NCBI RefSeq assembly: GCF_016802865.1 | Contig: NZ_JAEVHM010000022.1 | Coordinates: forward strand, 1-53,266 | Direction of reading: 5' to 3' | Source of the DNA: Micromonospora parastrephiae | Lineage (GTDB): Bacteria; Actinomycetota; Actinomycetes; Mycobacteriales; Micromonosporaceae | DNA length: 53,266 nucleotides | Part shown: positions 8,966 through 17,888 of the stretch, in pieces | Position numbering within the stretch: position 1 is the first letter of the stretch | Layout: each line of letters starts with the position of its first letter | Program-made: the position numbers and the translations under genes | Notes under the pieces: generated by a model | What the model was told of the DNA's origin: nothing | Database searches by the model: none | The model's input: only the letters and a program-made list of their open reading frames with translations

Positions 8966-10373
8966 GGTTGCCCGCCATCCGCTGCGCCACCCTCGTCTCG
9001 TGGTCGACCTCGATGCGCCGGTCGACGATCCGGGCGGCCTTCCAACTCACGAAGGCGCCGGTGCTCACGATCGGGTCGAGCCTGTCGGTCAGCTCCACCT
9101 CGACCGGTACGCCGAGCGCGGCGCCGGCCCGCTCCCGGACCCCGTCGGCCACCCCGGCGGGGTCGTCGACGAGGTCCTTGAGCAGCTCCAGGCGGACCGT
9201 CAGCCGGTCGGTGCCCGCGCTCGGGTCGTGGTCGATCACCACCTGATAGCCGCCCGAGCCGGTGACCCCGGTCAACACGGCCATTTCGATCTGGCCGGCG
9301 GTGAAGCGTCGACCGCCCAGCTCGATCCGGTCCAGGGTGCGGCCGACGATCTGCACGAGGTCGCCGGCCATCTCGCAGTCGCAGTCCGAAGGCTCGACGA
9401 TGACCGCGTCGCCCGTGCGGTAACGGATCAGCGGCTTCACCCCGTCGATCAGCATGGTGACGGTGAGTTCCCCGCTGCCGCGCGAGCCGTGCGACGCGCC
9501 CGTCTCCGGGTCCACCACCTCGATCAGGTAGTTGGTCTGGGAGAGGTGCATCCGCTTGTTGCGGCAGGCGGTGGCGATGACGAACGCCTCCTGCGAGCCG
9601 TACAGGATGTTGTAGACGTCCGCGCCCCAGACGGACTCCAGGTTGCGGGCCAACGCCGGAGTGCACATCTCGCCGGTGACGAAGAGCAGCTTGACGCCGA
9701 AGTCCTCGCGCAGCCGGTAGCCGTAGTGCTCGGCCGCCTTGGCAAGCATCATGGCCACGCCCGGTGTGCAGCAGACGACCTCCAGCTCCAGGTCCTTCAT
9801 CAGTTGCAACGCCTTGGCGAATCCGATCACCGGCGAGTACGGCCAGATCTTCGCGTTGAGCGAGCCGACGTTGCGGGCGACGTCACCGAGGGTGTCGCCG
9901 AACGAGTGCACCTCGGTCGGGCCCATCAGCCCGATCCGGGGCGGGTGGTCGCCGAAGTGGTGGCGGAAGATCGACGCCCAGGATTCGGTGACGTGGGCGT
10001 TGCTCGCCACCACCTCCCGACCGTCGCGGGGACACGGGGTCGCGCGGCCCGTCGTGCCGGTCGTCTCGTAGAAGAAGACCGCGTCGGCCAGCGGCCGGCT
10101 GAGCACGTCGAGCATCTCCTCGCGCAGATGTGTCTTCGTCGTGAAGGGCAGCCGGTCGAGGGTCGACGGAGTGATCGTGGCGAGGTCGACGTCGGCCAGG
10201 TGACGCGCGTAGAACGGCGAGCCGGTGGACACCTGGTCGAGGACCCTCCGTAGCTGCCGTTCCCGCCACGACCCCAGGTCGGTCGGTTGCAGGCTGCGGT
10301 CGTAGAAGGCCCGGTGCAGAGTGAGGTAGTCGACGGCGAAGTCGGCCGCCGGTCCGGTGGTCGGAAGCCACAT
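8949..10373 (-). CDS. PaaK-type adenylate-forming ligase
   Basis: The 474-residue protein resembles phenylacetate-CoA ligases. It has YETTGTTGRATPCPRDG (the ATP-binding P-loop, about 125-141), MGPTEVHSFGDTLG, YNILYGSQEAFVIATAC (the Y-G-x-x-E type motif), IRYRTGDAVIVEP and VGRTLDRIELGGRRFTAGQIE, after which the small C-terminal domain follows. Members activate aryl acids as adenylates and transfer them to CoA, a carrier protein or an amine. An anthranilate-type acid is a reasonable substrate because the operon opens with an anthranilate-synthase-type pair. No carrier protein gene lies in this operon, so CoA or direct amide formation is more likely. The ATG at 10,373 has a GGAAAGGAT site upstream. 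Confidence 0.85.
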   Translation of the reverse strand: MWLPTTGPAADFAVDYLTLHRAFYDRSLQPTDLGSWRERQLRRVLDQVSTGSPFYARHLADVDLATITPSTLDRLPFTTKTHLREEMLDVLSRPLADAVFFYETTGTTGRATPCPRDGREVVASNAHVTESWASIFRHHFGDHPPRIGLMGPTEVHSFGDTLGDVARNVGSLNAKIWPYSPVIGFAKALQLMKDLELEVVCCTPGVAMMLAKAAEHYGYRLREDFGVKLLFVTGEMCTPALARNLESVWGADVYNILYGSQEAFVIATACRNKRMHLSQTNYLIEVVDPETGASHGSRGSGELTVTMLIDGVKPLIRYRTGDAVIVEPSDCDCEMAGDLVQIVGRTLDRIELGGRRFTAGQIEMAVLTGVTGSGGYQVVIDHDPSAGTDRLTVRLELLKDLVDDPAGVADGVRERAGAALGVPVEVELTDRLDPIVSTGAFVSWKAARIVDRRIEVDHETRVAQRMAGNRGYTT

Positions 10374-10436
10374 GGTCGGGATCCTTTCCAGGGATGAGCC
10401 CGGCTGCGGTGCGATCGCGGCGGGCCATGGCGCAGG

Positions 10437-11146
10437 TCAGTGCAGGCCGCCGTTGACGTCCAGAATCGTGGCGGTGACGTAACTGCTGGCCGGGTCGGCC
10501 AGCCAGGCAACGGCCGCGGCGATCTCGGCCGGAGTGCCGAACCGGCCGACCGGGATCCGGGCCCGGTAGTCGTCCCGGCGCTCGACCGGGATCCGGGCGG
10601 CCATCGGAGTCTCGACCAGGCCGGGAGCGACCGCGTTGACCCGGATGTGATGCTCGGCGAGCGCCCGGCCGAGACTGCGGGTGAGCGCTATGCACGCGCC
10701 CTTCGACGCCCCGTACGCCGCATCCGGGCTACCGGACTGCCCGCTGATCGAGGCGACGTTGACCACCGTGCCGGGTCGACCGGCGGCGATCAGGGCACGG
10801 GCGAACACCTGGGTGCAGAAGAACACGGCGCCCAGGTTGACGTCGAGCACCTGCGCGTAGGTCTTCGGGTCGTAGTCGAGGAAGGCCCGAGCGTGGTACA
10901 CGCCGGCGTTGTTCACCAGCACCGTGGGCTGGCCGTACCGCTCGTGGATCCGGGCGAAGAGCTGCTCCACCTGCTCCGGCACGGCCACGTCGGCGACCAG
11001 CGAGGCGTACGCCGCCGGGTCGCGACCGGCTCGACGTCGACGCCGACCACCCGGTGCCCGGACTCGGTCAGGGCGGCCGTCACGGCCCGGCCGATGCCAC
11101 CCGCCGCGCCGGTGACCACCGTGATCGGAGCCGACTGGTCGCTCAC
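10437..11146 (-). CDS. Short-chain dehydrogenase/reductase, read in two frames (one-base deletion near 11,021)
   Basis: The N-terminal part from GTG 11,146 carries the NAD(P) motif VVTGAAGGIGRAVTAAL and breaks off after GVDVEPVA. The rest lies in another frame and has VLVNNAGVYHARAF (NNAG motif), VVNVASISGQSG (catalytic Ser), YGASKGACIALT (YxxxK) and the C-terminal YVTATILDVNGG. Adding one base next to gggtcgcg (about 11,021-11,022) restores a protein of about 236 residues, normal for an SDR. All catalytic residues are present, so I treat the break as a likely sequence error. It probably oxidises or reduces a ring hydroxyl or ketone, like BacC/BacG or an EntA-type dehydrogenase. GTG overlaps the upstream stop as GTGA. 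Confidence 0.82.
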
Positions 11147-11754
11147 GGCGCTCCCGCCGTCCGCTGGCCGGCTACCGGTACCGGCGCCGACGCGCGGCGC
11201 AGGAAGTTGTCGAACAGGCGCAGCCCGTCCTCGGTGAGCACGCTCTCCGGGTGGAACTGCACCCCCTCCACCGGCAGGGTCAGGTGTCGTACCCCCATCA
11301 CGTAGCCGTCGTCGGACGACCGCGCGGTGACCTCCAGGGCCGGCGGCGTCGGGTCCGCGACGATGAGCGAGTGGTAGCGGGTGACGGTGACCGGGGCGGG
11401 CACCCCGGCGAACACACCTCGGCCGTCGTGCGCGACCACGCTGGTCTTGCCGTGCATCAGGTGCCGGGCGACCGCGACCGTCGCACCGTAGGCGAGGCCG
11501 ATCGCCTGATGGCCGAGGCAGACGCCGAGCAGCGGGGTTCGGCCGGCGAAGGCGTGCACCAGCTCCACGTGCCCGGACTCCGCCGGGTGGCCCGGCCCGG
11601 GGCCGAGCACCACCGCGTCCGGCCGCAGGCCGACGAGCTGCTCGCTGGTCCGCGACCGGGAGCGGACGACCACGGTCGACGCGCCGAGGGTCCGCAGGTA
11701 CTGGTCGATGATGTGGGTGAAGCTGTCGTACGCGTCGACGAGCAGGACTTTCAC
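11143..11754 (-). CDS. trpG: Glutamine amidotransferase subunit of anthranilate-synthase type
   Basis: This 203-residue class I glutamine amidotransferase has VLGPGPGHP, the nucleophile motif PLLGVCLGHQAIGLAYGA (Cys near 79), HGKTSVV, RYHSLIV and the catalytic His/Glu motif GVQFHPESV. The N-terminus VKVLLVDAYDSFTHIIDQYL is typical of TrpG/PabA, and the D-S-F-T pattern is conserved. It would pass ammonia to the chorismate enzyme encoded just upstream. GTG 11,754 is chosen because it overlaps the stop of that gene as GTGA and the conserved first strand begins right there. The name trpG describes the family; the role here is most likely secondary metabolism. Confidence 0.92.
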   Translation of the reverse strand: MKVLLVDAYDSFTHIIDQYLRTLGASTVVVRSRSRTSEQLVGLRPDAVVLGPGPGHPAESGHVELVHAFAGRTPLLGVCLGHQAIGLAYGATVAVARHLMHGKTSVVAHDGRGVFAGVPAPVTVTRYHSLIVADPTPPALEVTARSSDDGYVMGVRHLTLPVEGVQFHPESVLTEDGLRLFDNFLRRASAPVPVAGQRTAGAP

Positions 11755-13220
11755 GGCAGCAGCTCCACACCGGTCAGGGCCCAGTAGGTGGCGCTCATCT
11801 TGGCCAGCGTCTCCTGCCACTCGGCGCCGGGCGTGGAGTCGGCAACCACTCCGGCGGAGGCCTGGGTGCGGTAGCGGCGGCCATCATGGACCGCGGTGCG
11901 GATGCAGAGGGCGAGCACCGCGTACCCGCGCACGTCGACCAGTCCGATCGACCCGGCGTAGACGCCCCGGGGTTCGTCCTCCAACCCGTCGATGATCTCC
12001 ATCGACCGCAGCTTCGGCGCGCCGGTCATGGTGCCGGCCGGGAAGCTGGCGCAGATCGCGGCCCACACGTCGGCGTCGTCGGCGAGTTGGCCGGAGACAG
12101 TGGAGACCAGGTGGTGCACGTACGCGAACGGCTCGACGTCGAACATCGCGTCGACGCTGAGCGTCCCCGGCACGCAGACCCGACCGATGTCGTTGCGGCA
12201 GAGGTCGACCAGCATGACGTGCTCGGCCCGTTCCTTCTCGCTGGCCGAAAGCTCGGCCACCCGCCGGCGGTCGGTCTCCGGGTCAGCGCCGCGGGGCGCG
12301 GTGCCGGCGATCGGACGCATCGACAGCCGACCCTGTTCGATCCGGAGGAACAGCTCCGGGCTCGCCCCGATGACGGTCCGGCCCGCCCAGGGCGTCAGGT
12401 ACATGTACGGCGACGGGTTACGGTGCCGCAGCCGCCGGTAGACCTCCAGCGGGGTGAGCGTGGTCTCCACGTCGATCCGGTGGCCGATCTGGATCTGGTA
12501 GCTGTCCCCGACCTCGATGTGCCGCAGGCACTGCTTGACCCGGGCGGCGAACGTCTCCTCGTCGACGTTGTCCCGCACCAGACTGGGCGGCGGAGCGGCC
12601 GGCACATCCGGGTGATCGTCGTGTCGTGCGCCGAGTTGCTCTGGAATCCGGGCCGCGGAGGCGTCCTCCCGGGGCAGGTGCGGGCCGGCGGCGGAGAGCT
12701 GCCGCACGGTGCCGGCGCGCAGATCCCACCACACGGTGTGCCGGAACAGCGCGAGCGTGCAGCGGGGGATGTCGTCGACCACCCGGTCGACGGAGAGCTC
12801 GTCCATGTCCCGCGCTGCCTCGTACGCCAGGGTGGTGAGGAAGCCGAAGGCGAAGCTGTCGGTGGGGACGGTGGTGCGCACCGCGAACGCCCGCTGCACG
12901 GCCCGGACCGCGGCCCACACCTCGGGCGGCCCGGCCACCGGCCAGACCCGCTCCTGGGCGCGATGCCGGGCCGGCTCGCCGAGGACCGTCGTGAGCACGG
13001 CGGCCAGAGCGTCGCCGAGCGGGCCGTCGCAAATCACCTCAAGCCGATCGGCGATGAACCGCAACTCGGCGAGACGCCCCCAGCCGACGGCCGCCGCATA
13101 GCGGTCCTGAGCCGGCCCGTCCAGGCTTTCAAAGAGATACAGATCGTCGTGTGGACGACATTCGGAGAGTGCCGTATAGAGCGATAACGGATCGATCGAC
13201 GGCAGTGTGACAGATGTCAC
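11751..13220 (-). CDS. trpE: Chorismate-utilising enzyme, anthranilate synthase component I type
   Basis: The 489-residue protein has the chorismate-binding fold. The key region reads MRPIAGTAPRG, followed by SEKERAEHVMLVDLCRNDIGRV, then FPAGTMTGAPKLRSMEIID and GVYAGSIG. PabB enzymes carry Lys in the PIKGT motif, whereas anthranilate synthases have Ala, as here, so amination at C2 of chorismate (anthranilate or ADIC) is favoured over PABA synthesis. The separate TrpG-type subunit follows directly. It is the first gene of the operon. The GTG at 13,220 lies at the end of a GTGACA/TGTCAC palindrome; an upstream open frame of 123 codons reaches into the regulator promoter region and is not used in this model. 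ADIC synthases look similar, so the end product is not settled. Confidence 0.9.
   Translation of the reverse strand: MTSVTLPSIDPLSLYTALSECRPHDDLYLFESLDGPAQDRYAAAVGWGRLAELRFIADRLEVICDGPLGDALAAVLTTVLGEPARHRAQERVWPVAGPPEVWAAVRAVQRAFAVRTTVPTDSFAFGFLTTLAYEAARDMDELSVDRVVDDIPRCTLALFRHTVWWDLRAGTVRQLSAAGPHLPREDASAARIPEQLGARHDDHPDVPAAPPPSLVRDNVDEETFAARVKQCLRHIEVGDSYQIQIGHRIDVETTLTPLEVYRRLRHRNPSPYMYLTPWAGRTVIGASPELFLRIEQGRLSMRPIAGTAPRGADPETDRRRVAELSASEKERAEHVMLVDLCRNDIGRVCVPGTLSVDAMFDVEPFAYVHHLVSTVSGQLADDADVWAAICASFPAGTMTGAPKLRSMEIIDGLEDEPRGVYAGSIGLVDVRGYAVLALCIRTAVHDGRRYRTQASAGVVADSTPGAEWQETLAKMSATYWALTGVELLP
13207..13220. promoter_or_regulatory. Inverted repeat at the start codon of the operon
   Basis: GTGACA and TGTCAC are perfect 6-base arms with a 2-base spacer (ga). 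The right arm includes the GTG start of the anthranilate-synthase-type gene. It could be an operator for the divergent MocR regulator or affect initiation. The position is suggestive but the binding protein is not known. Confidence 0.4.
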
Positions 13221-13595
13221 TTCTATTGGAATGGAGTCGGCCAGTGGAGTACGTCTCGCTGCCACTGAATGAGGCCGAATGGGCCGATCGACGAACACCT
13301 TTGACAATAAGGACACTGTGGAACCCCCTCTGAGCAGCCCGATTTCCGCGCCCCCGTTGGCGCTGGCTCCACCGCGTGACGCGGCAGTTCGGACTTTTCC
13401 CCCCGCACGAAAGGACTCGCACGACCGCTGTGTGCCGGCATCGCATACACCCACGCGCGCCCATATTGGACACACTCGGAGCGAACGCCCTGATTCGCCG
13501 GCCACTGGGCGGTTGCGCGCCCGGCCAACACTTTCCTCAGGCACGGATCGCGCTGTCCATACCACTTCGACGATCCCGGAGCGGACCACTTGTCT
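13221..13595. promoter_or_regulatory. Divergent promoter region between operon and regulator
   Basis: This 375-base gap separates the minus-strand operon from the plus-strand regulator and is less GC-rich than the genes, as promoter regions here tend to be. A TTGACA sits on the plus strand near 13,306-13,311, but I could not pair it with a good -10. No RNA structure or leader peptide rich in Trp or Phe codons was seen. Nothing else can be assigned. Confidence 0.45.
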
Positions 13596-14995
13596 ATGAA
13601 TCTAAGCCTGTCAATTGACGGTCAATCGCGCGAAACGCTGGCAGTGCAGCTCCGTAACGCGCTTCGTACGCAGATCGAGGAGGGCGTGCTGCGCCCGGGC
13701 ACCCGCGTGCCGTCGAGCCGGCAACTCGCCGCCGACCTCGGGGTGTCCCGCAGTGTGGTCGTCGAGGCGTACGAACAGCTGTGCGCCGAGGGGTACTTCG
13801 TCTCCCAGCACGGCTCGGGCACCTCCGTGGCGGCGGAGGCGCGCACGGACATCGGCTCGGCGCTCACCCCGGACGACCGCGCGCCCACGGCGGCTGTCTG
13901 GGACCTGCGCACCGGCAGCTTCCACGACTCCACCTTCCCCCGCCAGGACTGGATCCGGGCGGTCAGCGCGGTGGTCAACTCCGCCGGCCGCCGCGACCTG
14001 GGCTACGCCCCACCGTCCGGCCTGCCGGTCGTCCGGCACACTCTCGCCGGCTACCTCGCCGGGTGCGGGGCGTGCGCACCCGGCCCGAAGACCTCATGAT
14101 CACCTCGGGCTTCGCCCAGGGACTCGCGCTGCTCTGTCGGGAGCTGCGCGACCGAGACCACGACACCGTGGGGGTGGAGGACCCGGGGCACCCGGGCGAG
14201 TGGAAGTTCATCGCCGAGGCCGGCCTGCGCCCGGTGGGCCTCCCGGTGGATCGGGACGGCATCCAGGTCGACGCGCTCACCGCGAGCGGAGTCCGCGCCG
14301 TGCTCACCACCCCGGCCAGCCAGTTCCCGACCGGAGCCACGCTCAGCGCCGAACGCCGGGCGCAGCTGATCGCCTGGGCCGAGGCGGTGGACGGCTACAT
14401 CATCGAGGACGACTTCGACGCCGCCTTCGTAGCCCCGAGGCAGCGGATGCCGGCGCTGCAAAGCCTCGCCCCGGACCGGGTGATCTACGCCGGCAGCACC
14501 AGCAAGGTCCTCGCCCCGGCGCTACGCCTCGGCTGGCTGGCCACCCCCGCCAGCCTGACCGCACGGATCGAACGGGTACGCGCCGGTTGGGACATCGGCT
14601 GCCCCGGCCTGGAGCAGCTCACCTTCGCCCGGCTGATCGACACCGGCGCCTTCGACCGGCACCTGCGGCGACTCTGCGACGACTTCCAGAAACGCCGCCA
14701 GACGGTCAACCAGTTCGTCGCGCGTCAGATGCCCGGCGCCACCACCCTCGCCGGGGGCAGCGGACCGCAGGCGTACCTGGTGCTGCCCGCGGGGTGCGCC
14801 GAGGAGGCGATCGTGCAGGCGGCTCGACGCCGCTCGGTACTGGTCCGCGGCGGCCGCTTCTACGCCCTGCGAGCGGACGACCGACCGCCGGCGCTGGTCA
14901 TCGGCTACGCCGGGGTACGTGGCCCCGAGCTGGCCCGCGGCCTGGCCGGACTCGCACTGGCGTACCGGGAGACGACCGGCCGCACCAGTGCGTGA
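13596..14995 (+). CDS. MocR/GabR-type regulator (GntR HTH plus aminotransferase-like domain), one-base deletion near 14,060
   Basis: The first frame gives a GntR-type winged helix: [20 protein letters not shown], then [19 protein letters not shown] and [14 protein letters not shown]. The second frame gives a class I aminotransferase-like domain with [68 protein letters not shown] (PLP lysine) and VIGYAG. One extra C at ctcgcc^gggtg (about 14,060) joins them into about 466 residues, the usual MocR length. MocR proteins sense PLP or an amino-acid ligand and commonly control divergent genes, so this is the likely regulator of the operon. The PLP lysine and HTH are intact, so a sequence error is more likely than decay. 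ATG 13,596 is preferred over TTG 13,590. Confidence 0.85.
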
Positions 14996-15182
14996 GACGC
15001 CCGCCTCCTCCAACCGAACCGCCGCGATCTTGTCCCACTCGTCGGCGTCCCGGCGACCTGAGGTCACACTCGCGTCCAGCAGACTGGCGTTGGCGCGCGG
15101 CGACGATGCGGCAAGGATCAACGTCCGACGTGCCCCTGCCAAGCCGGGTGACCGAGGCGTCGATCGGCGTACGGTGGGCGGC

Positions 15183-15776
15183 TCAGCGTCCCAACGCCGG
15201 GGCCGATCGAGGCCGATCTGACAGCGCGCTGGCCCTGGCGTGCCACCAGCGGCGCGACGCCAGCGCGGCCAACCCGGCGCCGGCGGCGTTGAGCAGTACG
15301 TCGTCCACGGAAGTCACCCGGTCCAGCCGCAGGGCGTACTGCGCGACCTCCACCAGGATCGAGCAGCCCGCCGCGAGCGCCAGGATCCGCGGCACCGACG
15401 CCAGCGCCGCGAACCGCAGCGGGGCGAGGAACCCCAGCGCCGCGAACACCAGCAGGTTGCCGACGACCTGGCCCGTCAGCGTCAGCAGACCCCCGTCGGA
15501 GAGGATGGTGAGCAGGTCTCGCAGGGGCACCAGGCTCACCCGCCCGGAAACGGCACCGGCCCGATCGCCCGGCAGCAGGATCATCCACACCCACGGCACC
15601 GTCCCGTAGACGATGCCGACCTCGGCCAGCGACATCCGCCACGGCGGGGTGGTGCCGGTCGCAGCCCGGCGGCGTGCCAGGACCCACACGACCAGCGCGG
15701 CCAACGGCAGTACGGCCACCGTGAGGAGAACCACGCCGGTGAACGTGCCGACCCAGCCGTGCCACTCCTTGATCAC
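15183..15776 (-). CDS. VanZ-family membrane protein
   Basis: This 197-residue protein has about five hydrophobic segments and the VanZ-like features VSLVPLRDLL, TGQVVGNLLVFAALGFLAPL (N-x-x-x-F pattern), CSILVEVAQYALRLDRVTSVDDVLLNAAGAGLA (about 145-177). The E-x-x-Q and D-x-D/N residues in that last stretch are the conserved polar positions of the family. The biochemical role of VanZ-like proteins is not well defined; the name comes from teicoplanin resistance but most members are unrelated to that. GTG 15,776 places the first helix near the N-terminus. It stands alone, convergent with the MocR gene, and is probably not part of either cluster. Confidence 0.8.
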   Translation of the reverse strand: MIKEWHGWVGTFTGVVLLTVAVLPLAALVVWVLARRRAATGTTPPWRMSLAEVGIVYGTVPWVWMILLPGDRAGAVSGRVSLVPLRDLLTILSDGGLLTLTGQVVGNLLVFAALGFLAPLRFAALASVPRILALAAGCSILVEVAQYALRLDRVTSVDDVLLNAAGAGLAALASRRWWHARASALSDRPRSAPALGR

Positions 15777-16004
15777 GCTCGCTCCGTTGCCGTCCGTCGC
15801 CGATCTGACCCGTCGGTCGTCACCCCGGCACCATAGTCGCCCCCGGTCCGCTGCGAGGTCCTGTCGGTGGGCCCTGCGGAAATGCCGCACAGCCCTGATC
15901 CCCGACACACTGACCCGCACCGCCGACGAAGACCGACCGCGTCTGTTGACCATCCCGGGACGGTGGGCCGACGACGGGAGGTCGCCGGCCCACCATGCCT
16001 GCTG

Positions 16005-17888
16005 TTACCGAACCCGCAGCTGCTGATGCACGCCCGCCGCGGGAGCGTAGGTCGGGTCACCGGAGTAGGCGACGTGGACCGGGTACACCCCTACTGACAG
16101 TCCCGTAGTCGGTAGCTCGATGACGGCCGCGCCGCCGGTCAGCGGCACCACCTGCGTGGCGCCGCCGAAGGTGACAGCTACCTCACCGGTCGCCTTCGGA
16201 GCCATCTTCTGCTGGGACCGCGCCCTCACGTCGACGTTCAGCCTGAACGTCCCACCGCGGACGATCGACGCAGGTGCGGCCTTCGCCTTCACCACGACTC
16301 CCGCCGTGCCCGGTGGCAGGAGGGTGACCTGGGCTGAGCTTGCCTTGGTGCGGTCCACCACCGACGTGGCCACGACGGTGAGCGACGACGCGGTCTCGGC
16401 AGCGGCCACCGAGAGCACACCATCCGCGGAGATCGTTGTGCCTGCCGAGGTCGCCCCCTTGACCGACCACGTCACCGCCGGGCTCACACCGTCGTTGGTC
16501 GTCACCTGAGCGCTGAACTGCCTGACCCAGTTCCAGCCCTTGGTCAGCTCCTCGGTCGCGGGCGTCACCGATACGGAGTCGACCCCCGACCACAGGTGGT
16601 CCCTGGCGAAGATCGTGAACAGCTGACCCGCCGTCATCCCGTCGTGCGCACCGGGGACCTGGGCCGTCTCGGCGGCGAACCCCCGGGCCCTGAAGTTGTC
16701 CGCGATGGCGTTCTGGGCGTTGAGATTGCCCTCGAAGACACCATTGCCGAGGAAGACGAAGAGGTCGTCGTCCCCGACCGCGTCCGCGATGGTGTCGTAG
16801 TCCTGGGCGGTCAGGGACGGGTTACCGGAGAAGTGTCCGTAGAACGCGAACGTGGTCGGGTAGTTCCTGATGACGACGCCGCCCGTCATGCCACCGTAGG
16901 AGAACCCGGCGTAGGCGCGCCCGGCGCGCTCGGTCGAGACGTTGTAGCTGCGCTCGATGAGGGGAAGGATCGTCTGGACCAGGTTGTTGGCCGCGTTGGT
17001 CTGGTTGTAGGAGGCGAAGCCGAGGCTGGTCCCCGTGAAGTGATTCCCCATGGTGACGACCACCGTGGGTTCGATCTCGCCCCTGGCCGTCATGTTGTCC
17101 AAAATGTTCGGGACATTCGCGGGAACCATGAAATCGGTCTCATCACCGAAGATGCCGTGGGCGAGGTAGGCGACCTTGTACGGCTCCGCGCGGTTGGCAT
17201 CGTAGTTGGCCGGCAGGTAGACGCCGAGGTAGTGGCCGCTGTCGCCCAGGATCGTGGTGTACGGGACGTACTGGACGGTTCCTCGCTGCGCGCGGTCCGC
17301 CATCGGCAGCTCGTATTCCGCACGCTCCTTGAGCACCGGGTCGTTCTGTTTCTCGGCGTACGGCACGTACACGGCATCGAGAACGTCGTTGTTCCTGACC
17401 CGGAACGAGGACTCGCCCGGCGGTCGAGGGTTCGTCGACGCGGGATCCCAGATCCGCTTGTTCTCCCACCCCCGAGTCGGGTCCCAGACCCGGTACCAGT
17501 AGCTGAGGCCTCCGGCGTGCAGCGGGACCGAGACCGACCAGTTTCCCTTCGAATCCTTGGTCATGTCCCGGAGGAACTCGGTGCCTCCGGCGTGGTAGCG
17601 CCCCGGCTGCCACGCTTCCGGCTGATAGCGCGTGTTGCCGGTGCTGACGTCGAGCAGAGTCAGGTCCCCGGCAAGGCGGACCTGGGTGGCCTGGGGATTG
17701 TGGTAGACGAACGTGACGGTGTATCCGGTCGGTGAATCGCGATCCGGCGTGACGGTCGCGCCTTCCACGATCGCGGGCTTGGCCGCGGCGGCAGCTGGCG
17801 CGGGGACGATGGCGCCGGCACCGAGTGACACGAACGCGAGCAACGAGACCGCACGCCTGAGCCTGCGTCTTCCGATTGCTGTGCTCAT
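16005..17888 (-). CDS. Secreted esterase (esterase D/PF00756 type) with Ig-like C-terminal domains
   Basis: The 627-residue protein starts with a signal peptide (basic RRRLRRAVSLLAF, a hydrophobic stretch and an AAAAA cleavage zone around 36). Next comes an E-set/glycogen-branching-like beta domain (TVTFVYHNPQATQVRLAG to YWYRVWDPTRGW). The esterase domain has VAYLAHGIFGDETDF, the nucleophile motif YAGFSYGGMTGG (Ser330) and VPGAHDGMTAG (likely catalytic His). Two Ig-like domains follow, one being the Big_2-like SAQVTTNDGVSPAVTWSV. Relatives cleave feruloyl or acetyl esters on plant polysaccharides. The ATG at 17,888 follows GGAGGG by 7 bases. Transcribed alone from a promoter region with an AT-rich palindrome, it is probably a biomass enzyme unrelated to the clusters. 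Confidence 0.88.
   Translation of the reverse strand: MSTAIGRRRLRRAVSLLAFVSLGAGAIVPAPAAAAAKPAIVEGATVTPDRDSPTGYTVTFVYHNPQATQVRLAGDLTLLDVSTGNTRYQPEAWQPGRYHAGGTEFLRDMTKDSKGNWSVSVPLHAGGLSYWYRVWDPTRGWENKRIWDPASTNPRPPGESSFRVRNNDVLDAVYVPYAEKQNDPVLKERAEYELPMADRAQRGTVQYVPYTTILGDSGHYLGVYLPANYDANRAEPYKVAYLAHGIFGDETDFMVPANVPNILDNMTARGEIEPTVVVTMGNHFTGTSLGFASYNQTNAANNLVQTILPLIERSYNVSTERAGRAYAGFSYGGMTGGVVIRNYPTTFAFYGHFSGNPSLTAQDYDTIADAVGDDDLFVFLGNGVFEGNLNAQNAIADNFRARGFAAETAQVPGAHDGMTAGQLFTIFARDHLWSGVDSVSVTPATEELTKGWNWVRQFSAQVTTNDGVSPAVTWSVKGATSAGTTISADGVLSVAAAETASSLTVVATSVVDRTKASSAQVTLLPPGTAGVVVKAKAAPASIVRGGTFRLNVDVRARSQQKMAPKATGEVAVTFGGATQVVPLTGGAAVIELPTTGLSVGVYPVHVAYSGDPTYAPAAGVHQQLRVR

Noticed and set aside
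1131..13220. A tryptophan biosynthesis operon
   Set aside because: Only trpE/trpG-type and TrpB2-like genes are present; trpD, trpF, trpC and trpA are missing and unrelated enzymes lie between.
10437..14995. Real pseudogenes in Region A
   Set aside because: The breaks are single bases with intact motifs on both sides, and the same type of break occurs in a conserved housekeeping gene.
14522..15142. Minus-strand frame whose start resembles a Maf-type or flavodoxin N-terminus (RRTLILAASSPR)
   Set aside because: Only about 12 residues look familiar, the rest runs antisense through the MocR aminotransferase domain and has no motif.
15183..15776. Glycopeptide resistance gene because of VanZ similarity
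   Set aside because: VanZ-like proteins are widespread and there are no vanHAX or regulatory genes nearby.
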